In this document: positions 41,401 through 59,600 of the stretch, one piece after another
Position numbering within the stretch: position 1 is the stretch's first letter
Layout: every line of letters starts with the position of its first letter
NCBI RefSeq assembly: GCF_027744825.2
Contig: NC_071347.1
Coordinates: forward strand, 11,469,501 to 11,533,500
Reading direction: 5' to 3'
Source: Synchiropus splendidus
Lineage: Eukaryota; Chordata; Actinopteri; Syngnathiformes; Callionymidae
Length of the DNA: 64,000 nucleotides
Program-made: the position numbers and the translations under genes
The notes under the pieces: model-generated
What the model was told of the DNA's origin: nothing
The model's database searches: none
The model's input: only the letters and a program-made list of their open reading frames with translations

Positions 41401-42432
41401 TACCAGTTTTTTTAGTCAGTCACACACCCCACACACGAGGGTCAAGAATCTAGCTCATCCAGATGTCACACATGAGTAAACAGCCCATCCTCACTCCTGT
41501 GGCACAATCTATTGATGTTGGTGAAAGGGAACTTATGGGTCCTATACTGACGTCGAAGGCAGCCTTCAGTGCATGTTGCCGCAACAGGTTTTCAATTGAA
41601 GCACATGTCCCGCCTTCCGTGACGCATCCTGATGACATGGGCGAAGAGGGGTGTTGGTGTTAGGTGAGCTATTGGATGGCCATTCATTCTACGTGTAACA
41701 ACGTGTCGATTGCTATTTGAAGTTGAGTTTTAGTCATGGTGGCTCTGAACCGCCACTAAGGAGGAGAGCCACGTAAGGGGTAGCAACTGACTTCCAACAT
41801 GATTTAGCGATTCTTTGTGTCTTCTTCTGAAAGTTGCCTTTGACGTCAGTATAGGACGCAAAAGTCCAGGTTCCCATGTCAAAGTGTTCCACCGTGGGAC
41901 TAGCGGGTTGAGATGAAAAACAAAAGGGAAACTAAACTACATGACGGAAGCGGACACCTGGAGGAATGGACCATCAAAACCCTGCCCTTTGCTTCCTTGT
42001 TTCTCAGTCAGCTCCCTTCTGGATTGGCTCCCTTCCATTCCATGTTACAGTTGAAGTGGGAAGACAGTATTGAATCTTTAACTTTCATTATTATCTGCCT
42101 GTTTTTGTTTTTTTTTTGAGTGGATTTCCATGACAAATTCTCCCTTCAAACACTCAGGCCACCGTCTCAACAAAATCCCAATCATGAAACAGAAGTCACA
42201 CAGATGATGGTGAAAAAAAAAACAAAAAAACGATCGTGTATTTTCAGACAACCTGAAAACGGAGAAGGAGCTGGCGCAGGAGAAGCAGATTCTCAACGAG
42301 ATGCTGGAGGTGGTGGAGCAGCGCGACGCCCTGGTGGCCCTGCTGGAGGAGCAGAGGCTGCGGGAGAAAGAGGAGGACAAGGACCTGGAGGCCGTCATGC
42401 TCTCCAAGGGCTTCAACCTCAACTGGGCCTAA
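44..42432 (+). CDS. mical3: MICAL3 (F-actin monooxygenase, CH, LIM and bMERB domains), 5'-truncated by the window edge
   Basis: MICAL proteins are flavin monooxygenases that oxidise actin methionines and disassemble filaments; MICAL3 also binds Rab8-class GTPases through its C-terminal bMERB domain and acts in vesicle docking and cytokinesis (family knowledge). Seen here: 36 exons, 6105 coding bases (2034 codons plus stop) that join in one frame. Order: end of the monooxygenase domain (44-1367), CH domain (1883-3902), basic [10 protein letters not shown] stretch (5589), linker cassettes (6567-10546), LIM domain (10761-12051), [18 protein letters not shown] block (13928), acidic run (14392), SP-rich exon (19268-21281), coiled-coil bMERB (24581-42432). 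The specific match is MICAL3 rather than MICAL1 or MICAL2: the [34 protein letters not shown] and [18 protein letters not shown] segments are those I recall from human MICAL3. The a/b fish paralogue cannot be decided. Exons that start the gene lie before position 1. Confidence 0.95.
160..1009 (+). other. MICAL3 intron after w1
   Basis: AT-rich intron with T-runs. No exon-like segment, repeat family member or RNA gene seen. Confidence 0.6.
1010..1136 (+). CDS. mical3: MICAL3 exon w2: end of monooxygenase domain
   Basis: Flanked by tttcgcag and gtgaga. Encodes [20 protein letters not shown] followed by [12 protein letters not shown], a hallmark MICAL stretch between the oxidoreductase core and the CH domain. 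Ends in phase 0 at SQ. Confidence 0.93.
1274..1367 (+). CDS. mical3: MICAL3 exon w3: monooxygenase-CH connector
   Basis: Acceptor catggcag, donor gtttgt. Encodes [20 protein letters not shown] then [10 protein letters not shown]. Phase 0 to phase 1; a Glu codon is completed in the next exon. Confidence 0.9.
1883..2030 (+). CDS. mical3: MICAL3 exon w4: CH domain, first half
   Basis: Acceptor ccgcatcag, donor gtgagt. Encodes [20 protein letters not shown] and [20 protein letters not shown], the N-terminal helices of the type-2-like calponin-homology domain, with the invariant Trp in [13 protein letters not shown]. Ends in phase 2. Confidence 0.95.
2031..3705 (+). other. MICAL3 intron inside the CH domain
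   Basis: 1.7-kb intron. It carries a short (TA)n run and T-tract near 2905-2940 and a MITE-like fragment at 2701-2796 (listed separately). No exon candidate seen. Confidence 0.6.
2701..2796. repeat. Fragment of a MITE-like repeat shared with 40003-40326
   Basis: The run from cggaatattagcc through the ggtgctgtctgt motif matches 40019-40106 with small differences. It shares the AATATTAGCC, CCACTAAATTTAA and TTCATAC blocks. Only the left part is present. Confidence 0.55.
3706..3902 (+). CDS. mical3: MICAL3 exon w5: CH domain, second half
   Basis: Acceptor ccttccacag, donor gtgaga. Encodes [20 protein letters not shown] then [16 protein letters not shown] and [20 protein letters not shown], the C-terminal CH helices. 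Phase 2 in, phase 1 out. Confidence 0.95.
4105..4223 (+). CDS. mical3: MICAL3 exon w6: post-CH segment
   Basis: Acceptor tttctcgcag, donor gtgagc. Encodes [20 protein letters not shown] and [19 protein letters not shown], closely matching MICAL3 downstream of the CH domain. Ends in phase 0. Confidence 0.93.
4224..5588 (+). other. MICAL3 intron with a (TTA)n microsatellite
   Basis: 1.4-kb AT-rich intron holding the (TTA)n tract at 4718-4741 and T-runs near 5509-5522. Open frames here lack splice context and family resemblance. Confidence 0.55.
4718..4741. repeat. (TTA)8 microsatellite
   Basis: Eight perfect TTA units in an intron. Confidence 0.95.
5589..5651 (+). CDS. mical3: MICAL3 exon w7: basic, NLS-like segment
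   Basis: Acceptor tttgtcagcag, donor gtaagc; 63 bp, phase 0-0. Encodes [20 protein letters not shown] plus E. The KRRK cluster resembles a nuclear-localisation signal and matches human MICAL3 [10 protein letters not shown]. Confidence 0.92.
5734..5910 (+). CDS. mical3: MICAL3 exon w8: conserved [18 protein letters not shown] segment
   Basis: Acceptor tgacccgcag, donor gtacac; 177 bp, phase 0-0. Contains [20 protein letters not shown], among the best-conserved MICAL2/3 linker sequences. In the human form I recall, the exon after this one is the LIM exon (w17 here), so everything in 6567-10546 is extra relative to that form. Confidence 0.95.
5911..6566 (+). other. MICAL3 intron before the linker cassettes
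   Basis: Contains a 348-bp open frame (5984-6331) that I judge to be chance. No repeat family member seen. Confidence 0.5.
6567..6668 (+). CDS. mical3: MICAL3 linker cassette w9
   Basis: 102 bp, phase 0-0, between gacctcaaag and gtaaag. Encodes [20 protein letters not shown] then [15 protein letters not shown] closer acceptor at 6624 (ccccag) would put a stop codon in frame 0, which favours the upstream acceptor. The pyrimidine tract is modest, as expected for a regulated exon. Confidence 0.7.
6889..6972 (+). CDS. mical3: MICAL3 linker cassette w10 (Gln/Arg-rich)
   Basis: 84 bp, phase 0-0, between cccgcttcag and gtatga. Encodes [20 protein letters not shown] then TLPNRGEQ. Reads as a short charged helix continuing the AWRK end of w9. 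Confidence 0.8.
6973..9134 (+). other. 2.2-kb MICAL3 intron with one candidate exon
   Basis: AT-rich; AAT/AAC triplet run at 7410-7437, T-runs near 7581 and 7625. The only exon-like segment is the candidate at 8797-8907. Confidence 0.5.
8797..8907 (+). CDS. mical3: Candidate MICAL3 linker cassette (Ser-rich)
   Basis: 111 bp (37 codons), phase 0-0, between atctttcaaag and gtgatg. Would encode [20 protein letters not shown] and a Ser-rich tail ending RHSE. Support is the frame-neutral length, the phase match to its neighbours and the GC rise over flanking intron. No known homologue recognised. Confidence 0.4.
9135..9197 (+). CDS. mical3: MICAL3 linker cassette w11 (acidic)
   Basis: 63 bp, phase 0-0, acceptor ctgtctcgaag, donor gtatat. 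Encodes [20 protein letters not shown] plus G. An alternative donor at 9191 (gtatgg) would break the frame with the next exon. Confidence 0.7.
9269..9382 (+). CDS. mical3: MICAL3 linker cassette w12: first IQERA unit
   Basis: 114 bp (38 codons), phase 0-0, between cccctggcag and gtgaac. Encodes [17 protein letters not shown] followed by [18 protein letters not shown]. It is paralogous to w14, which is also exactly 114 bp. A similar IxEKAxxLxS motif occurs in the CH-LIM linker of MICAL2 as I recall it. Confidence 0.85.
9512..9601 (+). CDS. mical3: MICAL3 linker cassette w13: first KKKPSRFF unit
   Basis: 90 bp, phase 0-0, acceptor ctccctggag, donor gttaga. Encodes [20 protein letters not shown] then [10 protein letters not shown]. 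Paralogous to w15 over [10 protein letters not shown]...R. Function of the motif is not known to me. Confidence 0.85.
9749..9862 (+). CDS. mical3: MICAL3 linker cassette w14: second IQERA unit
   Basis: 114 bp, phase 0-0, acceptor tctccacag, donor gtgaaa. Encodes [18 protein letters not shown] then [18 protein letters not shown]. From IQERA onward nine of fifteen residues match w12. Confidence 0.88.
10022..10126 (+). CDS. mical3: MICAL3 linker cassette w15: second KKKPSRFF unit
   Basis: 105 bp, phase 0-0, acceptor ttatttttgag, donor gtagtc. Encodes [20 protein letters not shown] and a Ser-rich end. Eleven of the first seventeen residues match w13. Confidence 0.86.
10439..10546 (+). CDS. mical3: MICAL3 linker cassette w16
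   Basis: 108 bp, phase 0-0, acceptor ctgtgtgtag, donor gtaagc. Encodes [20 protein letters not shown] then [26 protein letters not shown] loosely echoes the [11 protein letters not shown] unit, so it may be a third diverged member. It joins the LIM exon in phase 0. Confidence 0.82.
10761..10947 (+). CDS. mical3: MICAL3 exon w17: LIM domain, first part
   Basis: Acceptor cggtcctcag, donor gtgagg. Encodes [20 protein letters not shown] then [20 protein letters not shown] and [18 protein letters not shown]. The zinc ligands CxxC, H, C and CxxC are visible. Near identical to mammalian MICAL LIM. Phase 0 to 1. Confidence 0.97.
10948..11956 (+). other. 1.0-kb MICAL3 intron inside the LIM domain
   Basis: AT-rich intron sequence. 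Nothing else seen. Confidence 0.5.
11957..12051 (+). CDS. mical3: MICAL3 exon w18: LIM domain end
   Basis: Acceptor tcttctccag, donor gtgatg. Encodes [20 protein letters not shown] then [11 protein letters not shown]. Completes the LIM zinc site (FYCKPHYC). Ends in phase 0. Confidence 0.95.
12125..12218 (+). CDS. mical3: MICAL3 exon w19: Pro/Thr-rich
   Basis: Acceptor atcttaacag, donor gtaccc. Encodes [20 protein letters not shown] then [11 protein letters not shown]. Low complexity; supported by frame continuity. Ends in phase 1 and joins w20 to give SVPDVNG. Confidence 0.85.
12219..13927 (+). other. 1.7-kb MICAL3 intron
   Basis: AT-rich intron. No exon or repeat recognised. Confidence 0.5.
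13928..14123 (+). CDS. mical3: MICAL3 exon w20: [18 protein letters not shown] block
   Basis: Acceptor gcgtacaacag, donor gtgaga. Encodes [40 protein letters not shown] and [20 protein letters not shown]. This block is MICAL3-diagnostic by my recollection of the human protein. Phase 1 to 2. Confidence 0.96.
14392..14654 (+). CDS. mical3: MICAL3 exon w21: acidic exon
   Basis: Acceptor gccacacag, donor gtatgt. Contains [20 protein letters not shown], conserved with human MICAL3, then a long Glu/Asp run (about 14584-14645) ending DESSD. The purine-rich run produces a long antisense Ser frame that is not a gene. Confidence 0.94.
14797..14877 (+). CDS. mical3: MICAL3 exon w22
   Basis: Acceptor ctgctggcag, donor gtacct. 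Encodes [20 protein letters not shown] then TDEEDV. Phase 1 to phase 1, so it could be skipped without frameshift. Confidence 0.82.
14878..15714 (+). other. MICAL3 intron after w22
   Basis: 0.84 kb, AT-rich. Nothing recognised. Confidence 0.5.
15715..15876 (+). CDS. mical3: MICAL3 exon w23
   Basis: Acceptor cacgtttag, donor gtaacc; 162 bp, phase 1-1. Encodes [20 protein letters not shown] then [20 protein letters not shown]. Low-complexity connector of unknown function. Confidence 0.82.
15877..17325 (+). other. 1.45-kb MICAL3 intron
   Basis: Very AT-rich with homopolymer runs, including an A-run near 16695 and a C-run near 17070. No exon seen. Confidence 0.5.
17326..17391 (+). CDS. mical3: Candidate MICAL3 cassette (phase 1-1)
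   Basis: 66 bp between cggtttgaaag and gtagca. Carrying over the split g it reads [20 protein letters not shown] then SG, a GC-rich, protein-like sequence whose phase (1-1) fits both neighbours (w23, w24). Weak pyrimidine tract. I do not recall a human counterpart. Confidence 0.5.
17392..18571 (+). other. 1.2-kb MICAL3 intron
   Basis: AT-rich, no exon or repeat recognised. Confidence 0.5.
18572..18646 (+). CDS. mical3: MICAL3 exon w24: acidic
   Basis: Acceptor ttgtcctcccag, donor gtgagt; 75 bp, phase 1-1. Encodes [20 protein letters not shown] then EMDQ. Confidence 0.85.
18765..18878 (+). CDS. mical3: MICAL3 exon w25: acidic
   Basis: Acceptor cttatttccag, donor gtacgt; 114 bp, phase 1-1. 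Encodes [20 protein letters not shown] then [17 protein letters not shown]. Confidence 0.85.
18957..19024 (+). CDS. mical3: MICAL3 exon w26: acidic
   Basis: Acceptor tttgcttag, donor gtcaga. Encodes [20 protein letters not shown] then AK. Phase 1 to phase 0. Confidence 0.82.
19268..21281 (+). CDS. mical3: MICAL3 exon w27: large Pro/Ser-rich exon
   Basis: 2014-bp exon, acceptor ctgtatgcag, donor gtcagt, about 671 codons, phase 0 to 1. Order: SP-rich repeats with SPICSQP/[11 protein letters not shown] units (residues 20-160); [20 protein letters not shown] motif (about 190-215); [14 protein letters not shown] and [56 protein letters not shown] (helical); [40 protein letters not shown] near the end. 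These match human MICAL3 in order. The long exon and proline-directed SP/TP sites suggest a disordered, phosphorylated scaffold (inference). Open frame also runs back into the intron from 19133, but that part is upstream of a good acceptor and is not coding. Confidence 0.96.
21557..21651 (+). CDS. mical3: MICAL3 exon w28
   Basis: Acceptor atgtttcag, donor gtgagt. Encodes [20 protein letters not shown] then [11 protein letters not shown], matching the human [20 protein letters not shown] segment. Ends in phase 0. Confidence 0.95.
21652..22287 (+). other. MICAL3 intron before the charged cassette
   Basis: 0.64 kb. Nothing recognised. Confidence 0.5.
22288..22464 (+). CDS. mical3: MICAL3 cassette w29: highly charged helix
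   Basis: 177 bp (59 codons), phase 0-0, acceptor cgctaccag, donor gtattc. Encodes [40 protein letters not shown] and [19 protein letters not shown]. Alternating K/R and E/D suggests a single alpha-helix that extends the bMERB coiled coil. Absent from the human isoform I recall. Confidence 0.78.
22465..23873 (+). other. 1.4-kb MICAL3 intron
   Basis: Contains an imperfect CTA/CTG triplet-rich patch at about 23055-23155. No exon seen. Confidence 0.5.
23874..23924 (+). CDS. mical3: MICAL3 microexon-like cassette w30
   Basis: 51 bp (17 codons), phase 0-0, acceptor cttccccaag, donor gtagta. Encodes [17 protein letters not shown]. Frame-neutral and GC-richer than its flanks; a strong pyrimidine tract precedes it. 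Confidence 0.6.
23925..24580 (+). other. MICAL3 intron before the bMERB exons
   Basis: 0.66 kb, AT-rich. Nothing recognised. Confidence 0.5.
24581..24688 (+). CDS. mical3: MICAL3 exon w31: start of the bMERB region
   Basis: Acceptor gtgaccacag, donor gtaatt; 108 bp, phase 0-0. Encodes [20 protein letters not shown] then [16 protein letters not shown], the first helix of the Rab-binding domain; nearly identical to human MICAL3. Confidence 0.96.
24689..26140 (+). other. 1.45-kb intron with a purine-rich strand
   Basis: From about 25068 to 25640 the plus strand is strongly G/A-rich. No exon; the minus-strand open frames there are composition artefacts. Confidence 0.55.
26141..26234 (+). CDS. 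mical3: MICAL3 exon w32: bMERB coiled coil
   Basis: Acceptor gtccgttccag, donor gtaaaa. Encodes [20 protein letters not shown] then [11 protein letters not shown]. Phase 0 to 1. Confidence 0.96.
26235..27771 (+). other. 1.5-kb MICAL3 intron
   Basis: AT-rich. No exon or repeat recognised. Confidence 0.5.
27772..27822 (+). CDS. mical3: MICAL3 microexon-like cassette w33
   Basis: 51 bp, phase 1-1, acceptor gtcgttgtag, donor gtatgt. Encodes [17 protein letters not shown]. By my recollection a near-identical optional DYWG...LDLHLGG segment exists in human MICAL3 before GKKDDPKLM. Confidence 0.88.
29366..29407. repeat. (AT)21 microsatellite
   Basis: 42-bp perfect AT alternation in the 10-kb MICAL3 intron. 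Confidence 0.97.
30280..30496. repeat. Inverted repeat (hairpin MITE-like)
   Basis: Arms at about 30280-30329 and 30447-30496 are inverse copies: the left gaccaacaccaaactgaatg is matched by cattcagtttggtattggtc on the right. A loop of roughly 115 bp separates them. A related pair lies at 49218-49388. Confidence 0.75.
32615..32680 (+). CDS. mical3: Candidate MICAL3 cassette (phase 1-1)
   Basis: 66 bp between tgtcttatggaag and gtaaag. With the carried g it reads [20 protein letters not shown] then PEG. Phase 1-1 fits w33 and w34. Long pyrimidine-rich sequence precedes it. Cys-rich content is unlike neighbouring MICAL3, so it may be a chance match. Confidence 0.3.
33005..33151. mobile_element. 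TIR element copy A (short deletion derivative)
   Basis: 147 bp, flanked by TA at 33003-33004 and 33152-33153. Left end cagtggtacctcggttctc; right end is its inverse with one mismatch (aggcaccactg). Only the two termini of the longer copies are kept. Confidence 0.85.
37580..37608. repeat. (GT)n microsatellite
   Basis: 29-bp GT run with one interruption. Confidence 0.93.
37838..37937 (+). CDS. mical3: MICAL3 exon w34: bMERB
   Basis: Acceptor tgacttgcag, donor gtaagt. Encodes [20 protein letters not shown] then [12 protein letters not shown], the most conserved bMERB segment. Phase 1 to 2; the Phe codon is completed by w35. Confidence 0.97.
38308..39019. mobile_element. TIR element copy B
   Basis: 712 bp, TA on both sides (38306-38307, 39020-39021). 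Left end cagtggtacctcggttctcg, right end inverse aaccgagttaccactg. The GC-rich centre has a 135-codon open frame on the minus strand (38269-38676). The TA duplication and CAGT-type ends suggest a non-autonomous Tc1/mariner-pogo (Tigger-like) element; no transposase is recognisable. Confidence 0.85.
40003..40326. mobile_element. MITE-like element with accgtaa/ttacggt ends
   Basis: Starts accgtaatttctcactgg and ends tccggaacttacggt, giving short terminal inverted repeats. The left part is homologous to 2701-2796. Non-coding. Confidence 0.6.
40977..41050 (+). CDS. mical3: MICAL3 exon w35: bMERB
   Basis: Acceptor gtcccacag, donor gtaaat. Encodes [20 protein letters not shown] then MAVE, identical in pattern to human MICAL3. 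Phase 2 to 1. Confidence 0.97.
41051..42247 (+). other. Last MICAL3 intron
   Basis: 1.2 kb. No exon, repeat family or RNA gene recognised. Confidence 0.5.
42248..42432 (+). CDS. mical3: MICAL3 exon w36: bMERB end and stop
   Basis: Acceptor tattttcag; stop taa at 42430-42432. Encodes [40 protein letters not shown] and [20 protein letters not shown]. The terminus matches human MICAL3 (GFSLNWS). Confidence 0.98.
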
Positions 42433-43605
42433 ACACTCCTCTCTTGAAAGTGAAATGATCACACCTGCGGCGGTGAATGTGTAATGAAGCGACACCTCTC
42501 ACGCTCACACTTTTGTGCTTGTGGTTGACACTTTAGCAGCGTTTACATATCCTAGGTCTACACAACCGTCTGGTGGGTGGCTGCCTGGCAGCGGAACCCT
42601 CAACCACACCGGTGGGAGAATGTTCAAAGACTCCATAAAGGGAATTATGCAGTTTGGTCCTACTGATGTAAAGGAAACGTAGAGAGTTAGTCGTGCGTAG
42701 ACACGTTTCTCGACTGCTCCATCTGTTCACTGTTGAAGCTTTTGTTTTTATGACCCACGGAGATGTTTTCTCCTCCCAGTTCTGTGTGAGCCAGGACGAC
42801 AAGCGCATTTACGATTGCCATGTTGATAGTTATATATTGTTTTGCATTCACAGGACAGTGCCCAGAAACTCTTGAACTTGTGTGTCACAAACTTGCACCC
42901 GCGAGCATGTTAGGGATCAAACCCGCCGGCTGGTTGCTCCACTGGACGTCTCACTGGACGGGACAGTAGCGGTTTCACTGTAAATCCTCACTGACTTGCG
43001 CGTTCACACTCCTGTGGTGTTTGTGTAGTTACCTGCTTCAGTTAAAACCAGCATCTCTTCAGGACGACACAATGACCGGTATTCAAACTACTCAGTAACT
43101 TTTGAGTTATGCAGGGTCACGACAGGTAGTGGCAACAGTCGGTGCCACAATATCAATAAGATGCCTTTTTCATTTTCAACTTCCAACACTATATATCTCG
43201 TCATGCTCTTCTTTTCTACGGCTGGTCCCCAAGTTCCTCTCTGCGGAATTGTACCTTGAGCTCACACCGCGTGCAGTGCGTTCCTGTCCGTGTTGGATGG
43301 TTGCAAGAATCCAACTGAAACTCTAGAAAGTATATTTATGATTTTTGCTCTGAGCTGTGAATTAAAACCGAGTTTAGTCATCAGAGTTGTTGTGCTAGAT
43401 GGTGTGTGTGATGACATGGTTGTGTTGTTGATATTTATTAACATGTGCAAACTGTATAATATGTACAGAAAAATGGAAATCCTAATTTTTAAAATGTTTC
43501 ATGACACATGACCTGTTATGTAAATGCTTTATGTAGCTACGAGGCTTAGGGGTGTTGGATGTATATGCTGATGACAGCAATAAAGCAATGCAGTTCTTAA
43601 GTCAC
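42433..43605 (+). other. mical3: MICAL3 3' UTR
   Basis: About 1.15 kb from the stop to just past the polyadenylation signal at 43579. The exact cleavage site is not determined. Confidence 0.65.
43579..43584 (+). terminator. mical3: MICAL3 polyadenylation signal AATAAA
   Basis: Canonical AATAAA 1.15 kb after the stop, followed by a T-rich stretch (43618-43647). Confidence 0.75.
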
Positions 43606-44169
43606 GCGCTCCAGGTGTTTTATTTTTCTTTTTGTTTATTTTTTTATGTGGATAACATTCACGTTTGAAGCTGACTTTCAAAGGAGGCCTCTGCCTTCCG
43701 CCCTGTGGCTGGGATTGACCCGTGTGAACCCTTGTAATCCTGCATGAGGAGCAGAATGAATCAATGAATTCTCTTTTGTGTTATTCAATGCAAAATCACA
43801 GCAGACAAAACATGTTTAAAAAATGTTTGGTGTTGATGATGTAGTTCAATCCATGACTCGTGGTGCAATAGTTTACCGTTTTAACTGGTGAAAATAACGG
43901 TTTCAAAGGGGGAGACACGTGAACATCTTCAAATAATTTGTAGTATTATTGTTACTCCCAGATTAAATAGGCATATTTCAGCGTTGAAGTTTGTGTGGGG
44001 CGTTCAAAACTAACGGTAACTCTCAAATCAGAGCATTTTGAAACCAACTCTCCGGGCTCTTATTTTGAAAGCGGATTTGGGGGGACGTGACTCTTCGCCC
44101 TGAGTCCGTCTCTGGCAGGAGTCAAGCAAAGTTTGCCACACTTGCGCCGACCTCAGCACTGCGTCCACC
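43606..44169 (+). promoter_or_regulatory. MICAL3-TTC38 intergenic region and likely TTC38 promoter
   Basis: Only about 560 bp separate the MICAL3 polyadenylation site and the TTC38 start codon. An E-box-like CACGTG lies at 43916-43921. No clear TATA box; sequence becomes GC-richer toward 44100. Transcription start unknown. Confidence 0.45.
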
Positions 44170-56109
<11,940 letters not shown>

Positions 56110-56490
56110 AAGGTGCGACATGAGGCGTCGCCTGCAGCTGCCTCTGTCCGGATCATTTGGCTGAGGCTTCGACAAAGTGAATCAAATTCCGCCAAGAAGG
56201 CCATAAGGACCTTCATCAGGGCGCGAGGAGCCACAATCATAACTTGCTTTATAGGCTGCCCCCTACTGGATGGGAGTGGAAAACCACCTGAAGAAGGCGA
56301 CCTCTGAACAATGTAACTGTTCGCGTAAACTGCACTTAAATTTCATGAAGATTGTATATTCTTGGATTTTAAATGTGAATCTTTGACGCCTTACTCTTGT
56401 CCTGCGCTAACTGCAACGATCATGGCTACAAATACTGGACATTCATAACAAACGCATGTGTTTTTCAATAAATAAATATATTCACTCCGA
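56110..56490 (+). other. ttc38: TTC38 3' UTR
   Basis: From the stop to shortly after the AATAAA at 56467. It abuts, and probably overlaps, the 3' UTR of the convergent tetraspanin gene. Confidence 0.6.
56467..56472 (+). terminator. ttc38: TTC38 polyadenylation signal AATAAA
   Basis: AATAAATAAA 358 bp after the TTC38 stop. Confidence 0.75.
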
Positions 56491-56572
56491 CTCCGAGCAT
56501 GACTGAAGACAGTACCTAAACTCAGCTGGCAAAAGAGTCGCTCCGCTTTCTTCCCCTGCCGTGTCCCGCCGC

Positions 56573-56641
56573 TCAGAACGCTGAGGAAATCTCATCTTGG
56601 ATCTGAGAAATCAGGATCTGGGACAGCACGATACCTGCAAT
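56573..56641 (-). CDS. tspan33: TSPAN33 last exon
   Basis: Minus-strand acceptor ctgctctgctccag, then IAGIVLSQILISQIQDEISS and AF plus stop. Corresponds to the end of TM4 and the short cytoplasmic tail. Confidence 0.87.
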   Translation of the reverse strand: MAGIVLSQILISQIQDEISSAF

Positions 56642-59600
56642 CTGGAGCAGAGCAGCGCCAGTTTTAGAGAAGAAATCCAAACACACAGACGCTGAAGGGC
56701 GACGGCAAGGTCGCCGTGACGCTCATTTGGCGCCCCAACAGTCGTGGGGCTCAAAGTGGCGTCACGTTTCAAGAGCTGAAAACTCAGTGTTCACTCAGAG
56801 CGCTGCGTTTCTTCCACAGACGTCTGAGATGACTTTTGCGTCTGAATTGAGGCACTGCTGATGGTCTCTTTCAGAGAAAGAGAACTCCTGAAGTCTTAAG
56901 TGACGCGTTGGTGAGGGGTCATGAAAAAAGCATCCTGATTTTCAGAGCTCAGTAGGTGGCGCTCTTGGTTAAAAGTTGTGACGATATGTTGAAAATGTTC
57001 ATACAGCAGACAGTGCCACCTAGTGGCGTCTGGAAATTAGGACACTGTTTCATGAAGCTTCATCAACATTTAGTTTGGTTTTTAAGAAAACAAAACCATT
57101 TTGGATTTTAAGGTGATTTTGTGAAGTTTTTCGTTGTTGTTTATTTACCCCAAACCTTCTCATTAAAAATAACAGTCGAGCTGATATAAAAAAAAAAAAA
57201 GCATGCAACGTCATTTAAATAACTAACAATATTTTTTGTCTCTCGCACATTTCAGAACGCTGTTCTGTTTATGCTGTTGCTTTACAGACAGTAGGAGACA
57301 GTAGAGAGTAACATGTTAAGAATAGAGTGTCTCCATTTCCATATCAACACACACAGAGACTGGGATGTGCTCGGTTAATGTCTCATCCAAACCAAAGTCT
57401 GGACTATATTTCATAATTGCAGTCCTATAAAAATGAAATTTTACAAGTGTTTTACAGGTGCTGGTACAAAGGCAGTCTTCGCTACCTTTGAGCAGGGTGG
57501 GAGTTGCAGTAAAACATGTTTTTATGGCACTTCTGCAGAAGTGGAGCTCCTTAATGACAAAAGCTGAGTTGAAAAAGAGAAATGGGCTCAAAATGTTCCA
57601 TGCAGTCTTGAGAGGGTGAACTGATGATTCTGCTGAAGTTGCTGCACACAGATTCCTCAGATAAAAAGGTTGAGTTTTGTGAAGCACTGGGACGTTTCAG
57701 AAGTGGAAACGCAGGCTTTTAGGATGGAGAAACCAACTGATAAGAGCTGTTGAGACCCAAGAGTGACTCTTGTTTTAGTCTCAAACATGTCTCTCTGCGT
57801 TTCTTCTTGCCCGGTCCTCACAAACGAACGCTTGGTCCAGACCCTGAATGTCTCAACCTAAATGAGTTCTGCGCTGTTCATACCTGCGGCAGTGCCAGCG
57901 CCAGAGCGGCCGCCCCCACCAGCAGCAGGTGAGACTCCATCCACAGCACGGCTCTGTCGGCGCAGCCAATGGCATAGATGGACTTGCTGGCCTGCAGGAA
58001 GTTCAGAGTCTGGGCGGAGAAGCCACACATGGTGTTGATGACGCTCTGCCAGAGAGAGGAGACAAACGTGACGGCTTCATTTAACGGCAGCACCTGGCTG
58101 TTCCTGCGACTGTGGCAGGGAAAATATGGCCCTTGTTGTCTTACAAGACGCTCTATCAGCTGTGACACTTTGACCACAGGCTGCCAGGCAAAGTTCACCG
58201 ACCCCTCACGCTTCACTTTCTACAATCATGTCGAATCCCCTGCAACAATCTCTGCCGCCTTTTAAGCGCAGCTCAGAGTGAAGATCACAAAGAAGCTCCG
58301 CTGCTTAAATCATGTATTTAACATGGTTTAAAACCCAAAATGTTTATATCTGGGCAGAAAAATAATACACAAAATAATAAATAAATAAATAAAACAAATG
58401 AATAATAATTGTCATCTGTCATGAAACAGTAATATATATATATATTTCAAACACGCATGCATGCAGATATACATGCACACATACAATGCATTAGTGTGTA
58501 ATGGAAGATCTTCAAAAATTATTTTGAACAAACCCAAATATTTTCACTGTCTTATCACATGTTGTGTATTACTTTAGATTTTTCCTTCATTTGAAACATA
58601 ACATCTTGTTTTCCTCGAACACAACATCATAATGACATTTACATAACATCTTCGAAGTTTCGTAATATTGTTATCTGAAATCTCAGAAAATCGCTCATTG
58701 GTAAGTGCCATGAATTTTAAACCAGGCCTCCTTTTCAGATGAAGTTTCAGACTCCAGACGGCAGGTGGCAGCACTGCCCCAACTCTTCCCGCGCGCTACA
58801 GCGTGACTGCTGACTCCTAGTGAGAAGCTGCTGTGATCTGTTTCCACTGCAGAGTCGGTCTAAGTTAGTGAGGTGATCACTTGTGTTTGTCTCTGGCTGG
58901 CAGCAGTTTTGTGAGCCCCGGCTCGTCTACTCAGGCATGCATCACAGGCTTGTTTCCTCACGCACACTTCTGTCTCCGTGTTGTGTGTGTTGTGTGTGTG
59001 TGGACACTGGAGGGGACAAATGCCATGCATCATTCATGAGGAAACCTTCCCTCCTTCTTCAAACCTCAGAGGCAGGTGAGTCTAAACTGCTCTCGCTGTA
59101 ATCGACCTGTTTACGGTTCCAGGTGAGGTGAGCTGCACTCCACACAAATGTCGGGAAAACACTCTGTATTTACAACTGCATCACCGTATTGACAGGGAAG
59201 CAGATATCCCAGTGAGCTGGGCTGGTGTTGCACCCAACAATCCGCCTCGTGGTTTCTGTGACTTCTCTCATTGTCCCGGGTGATTCACCACAACTTTGGG
59301 CCTCGAGTTCGATCAATGTCAAACCTGCCGAGCGCCTCGGGCTGATCCAGAGGAAGAGTCCCTCACTCTCACGTCAGTAGTCAATGGCTCAGTAGCGCCC
59401 CCTAGCCTGGGGCTGGCCAGTCCCAATATCTCATTAGATAATATTGGGAATATCTCGGTTTAAGTTTTAAGATCTCGGTTCAATCGATCATTGACTCGCA
59501 GGCTTCTTGGATACACCTCACATTATTTACTCGACTGCTGTGTTTTCAGCAACTTTTTTCTTCATTTAACTGCAGGTGGTTCAAAAAAACACAACTTTTA

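Noticed and set aside
57316..57687. 123-codon minus-strand frame in the last TSPAN33 intron
   Set aside because: No recognisable domain, and the known exons on either side join correctly without it.
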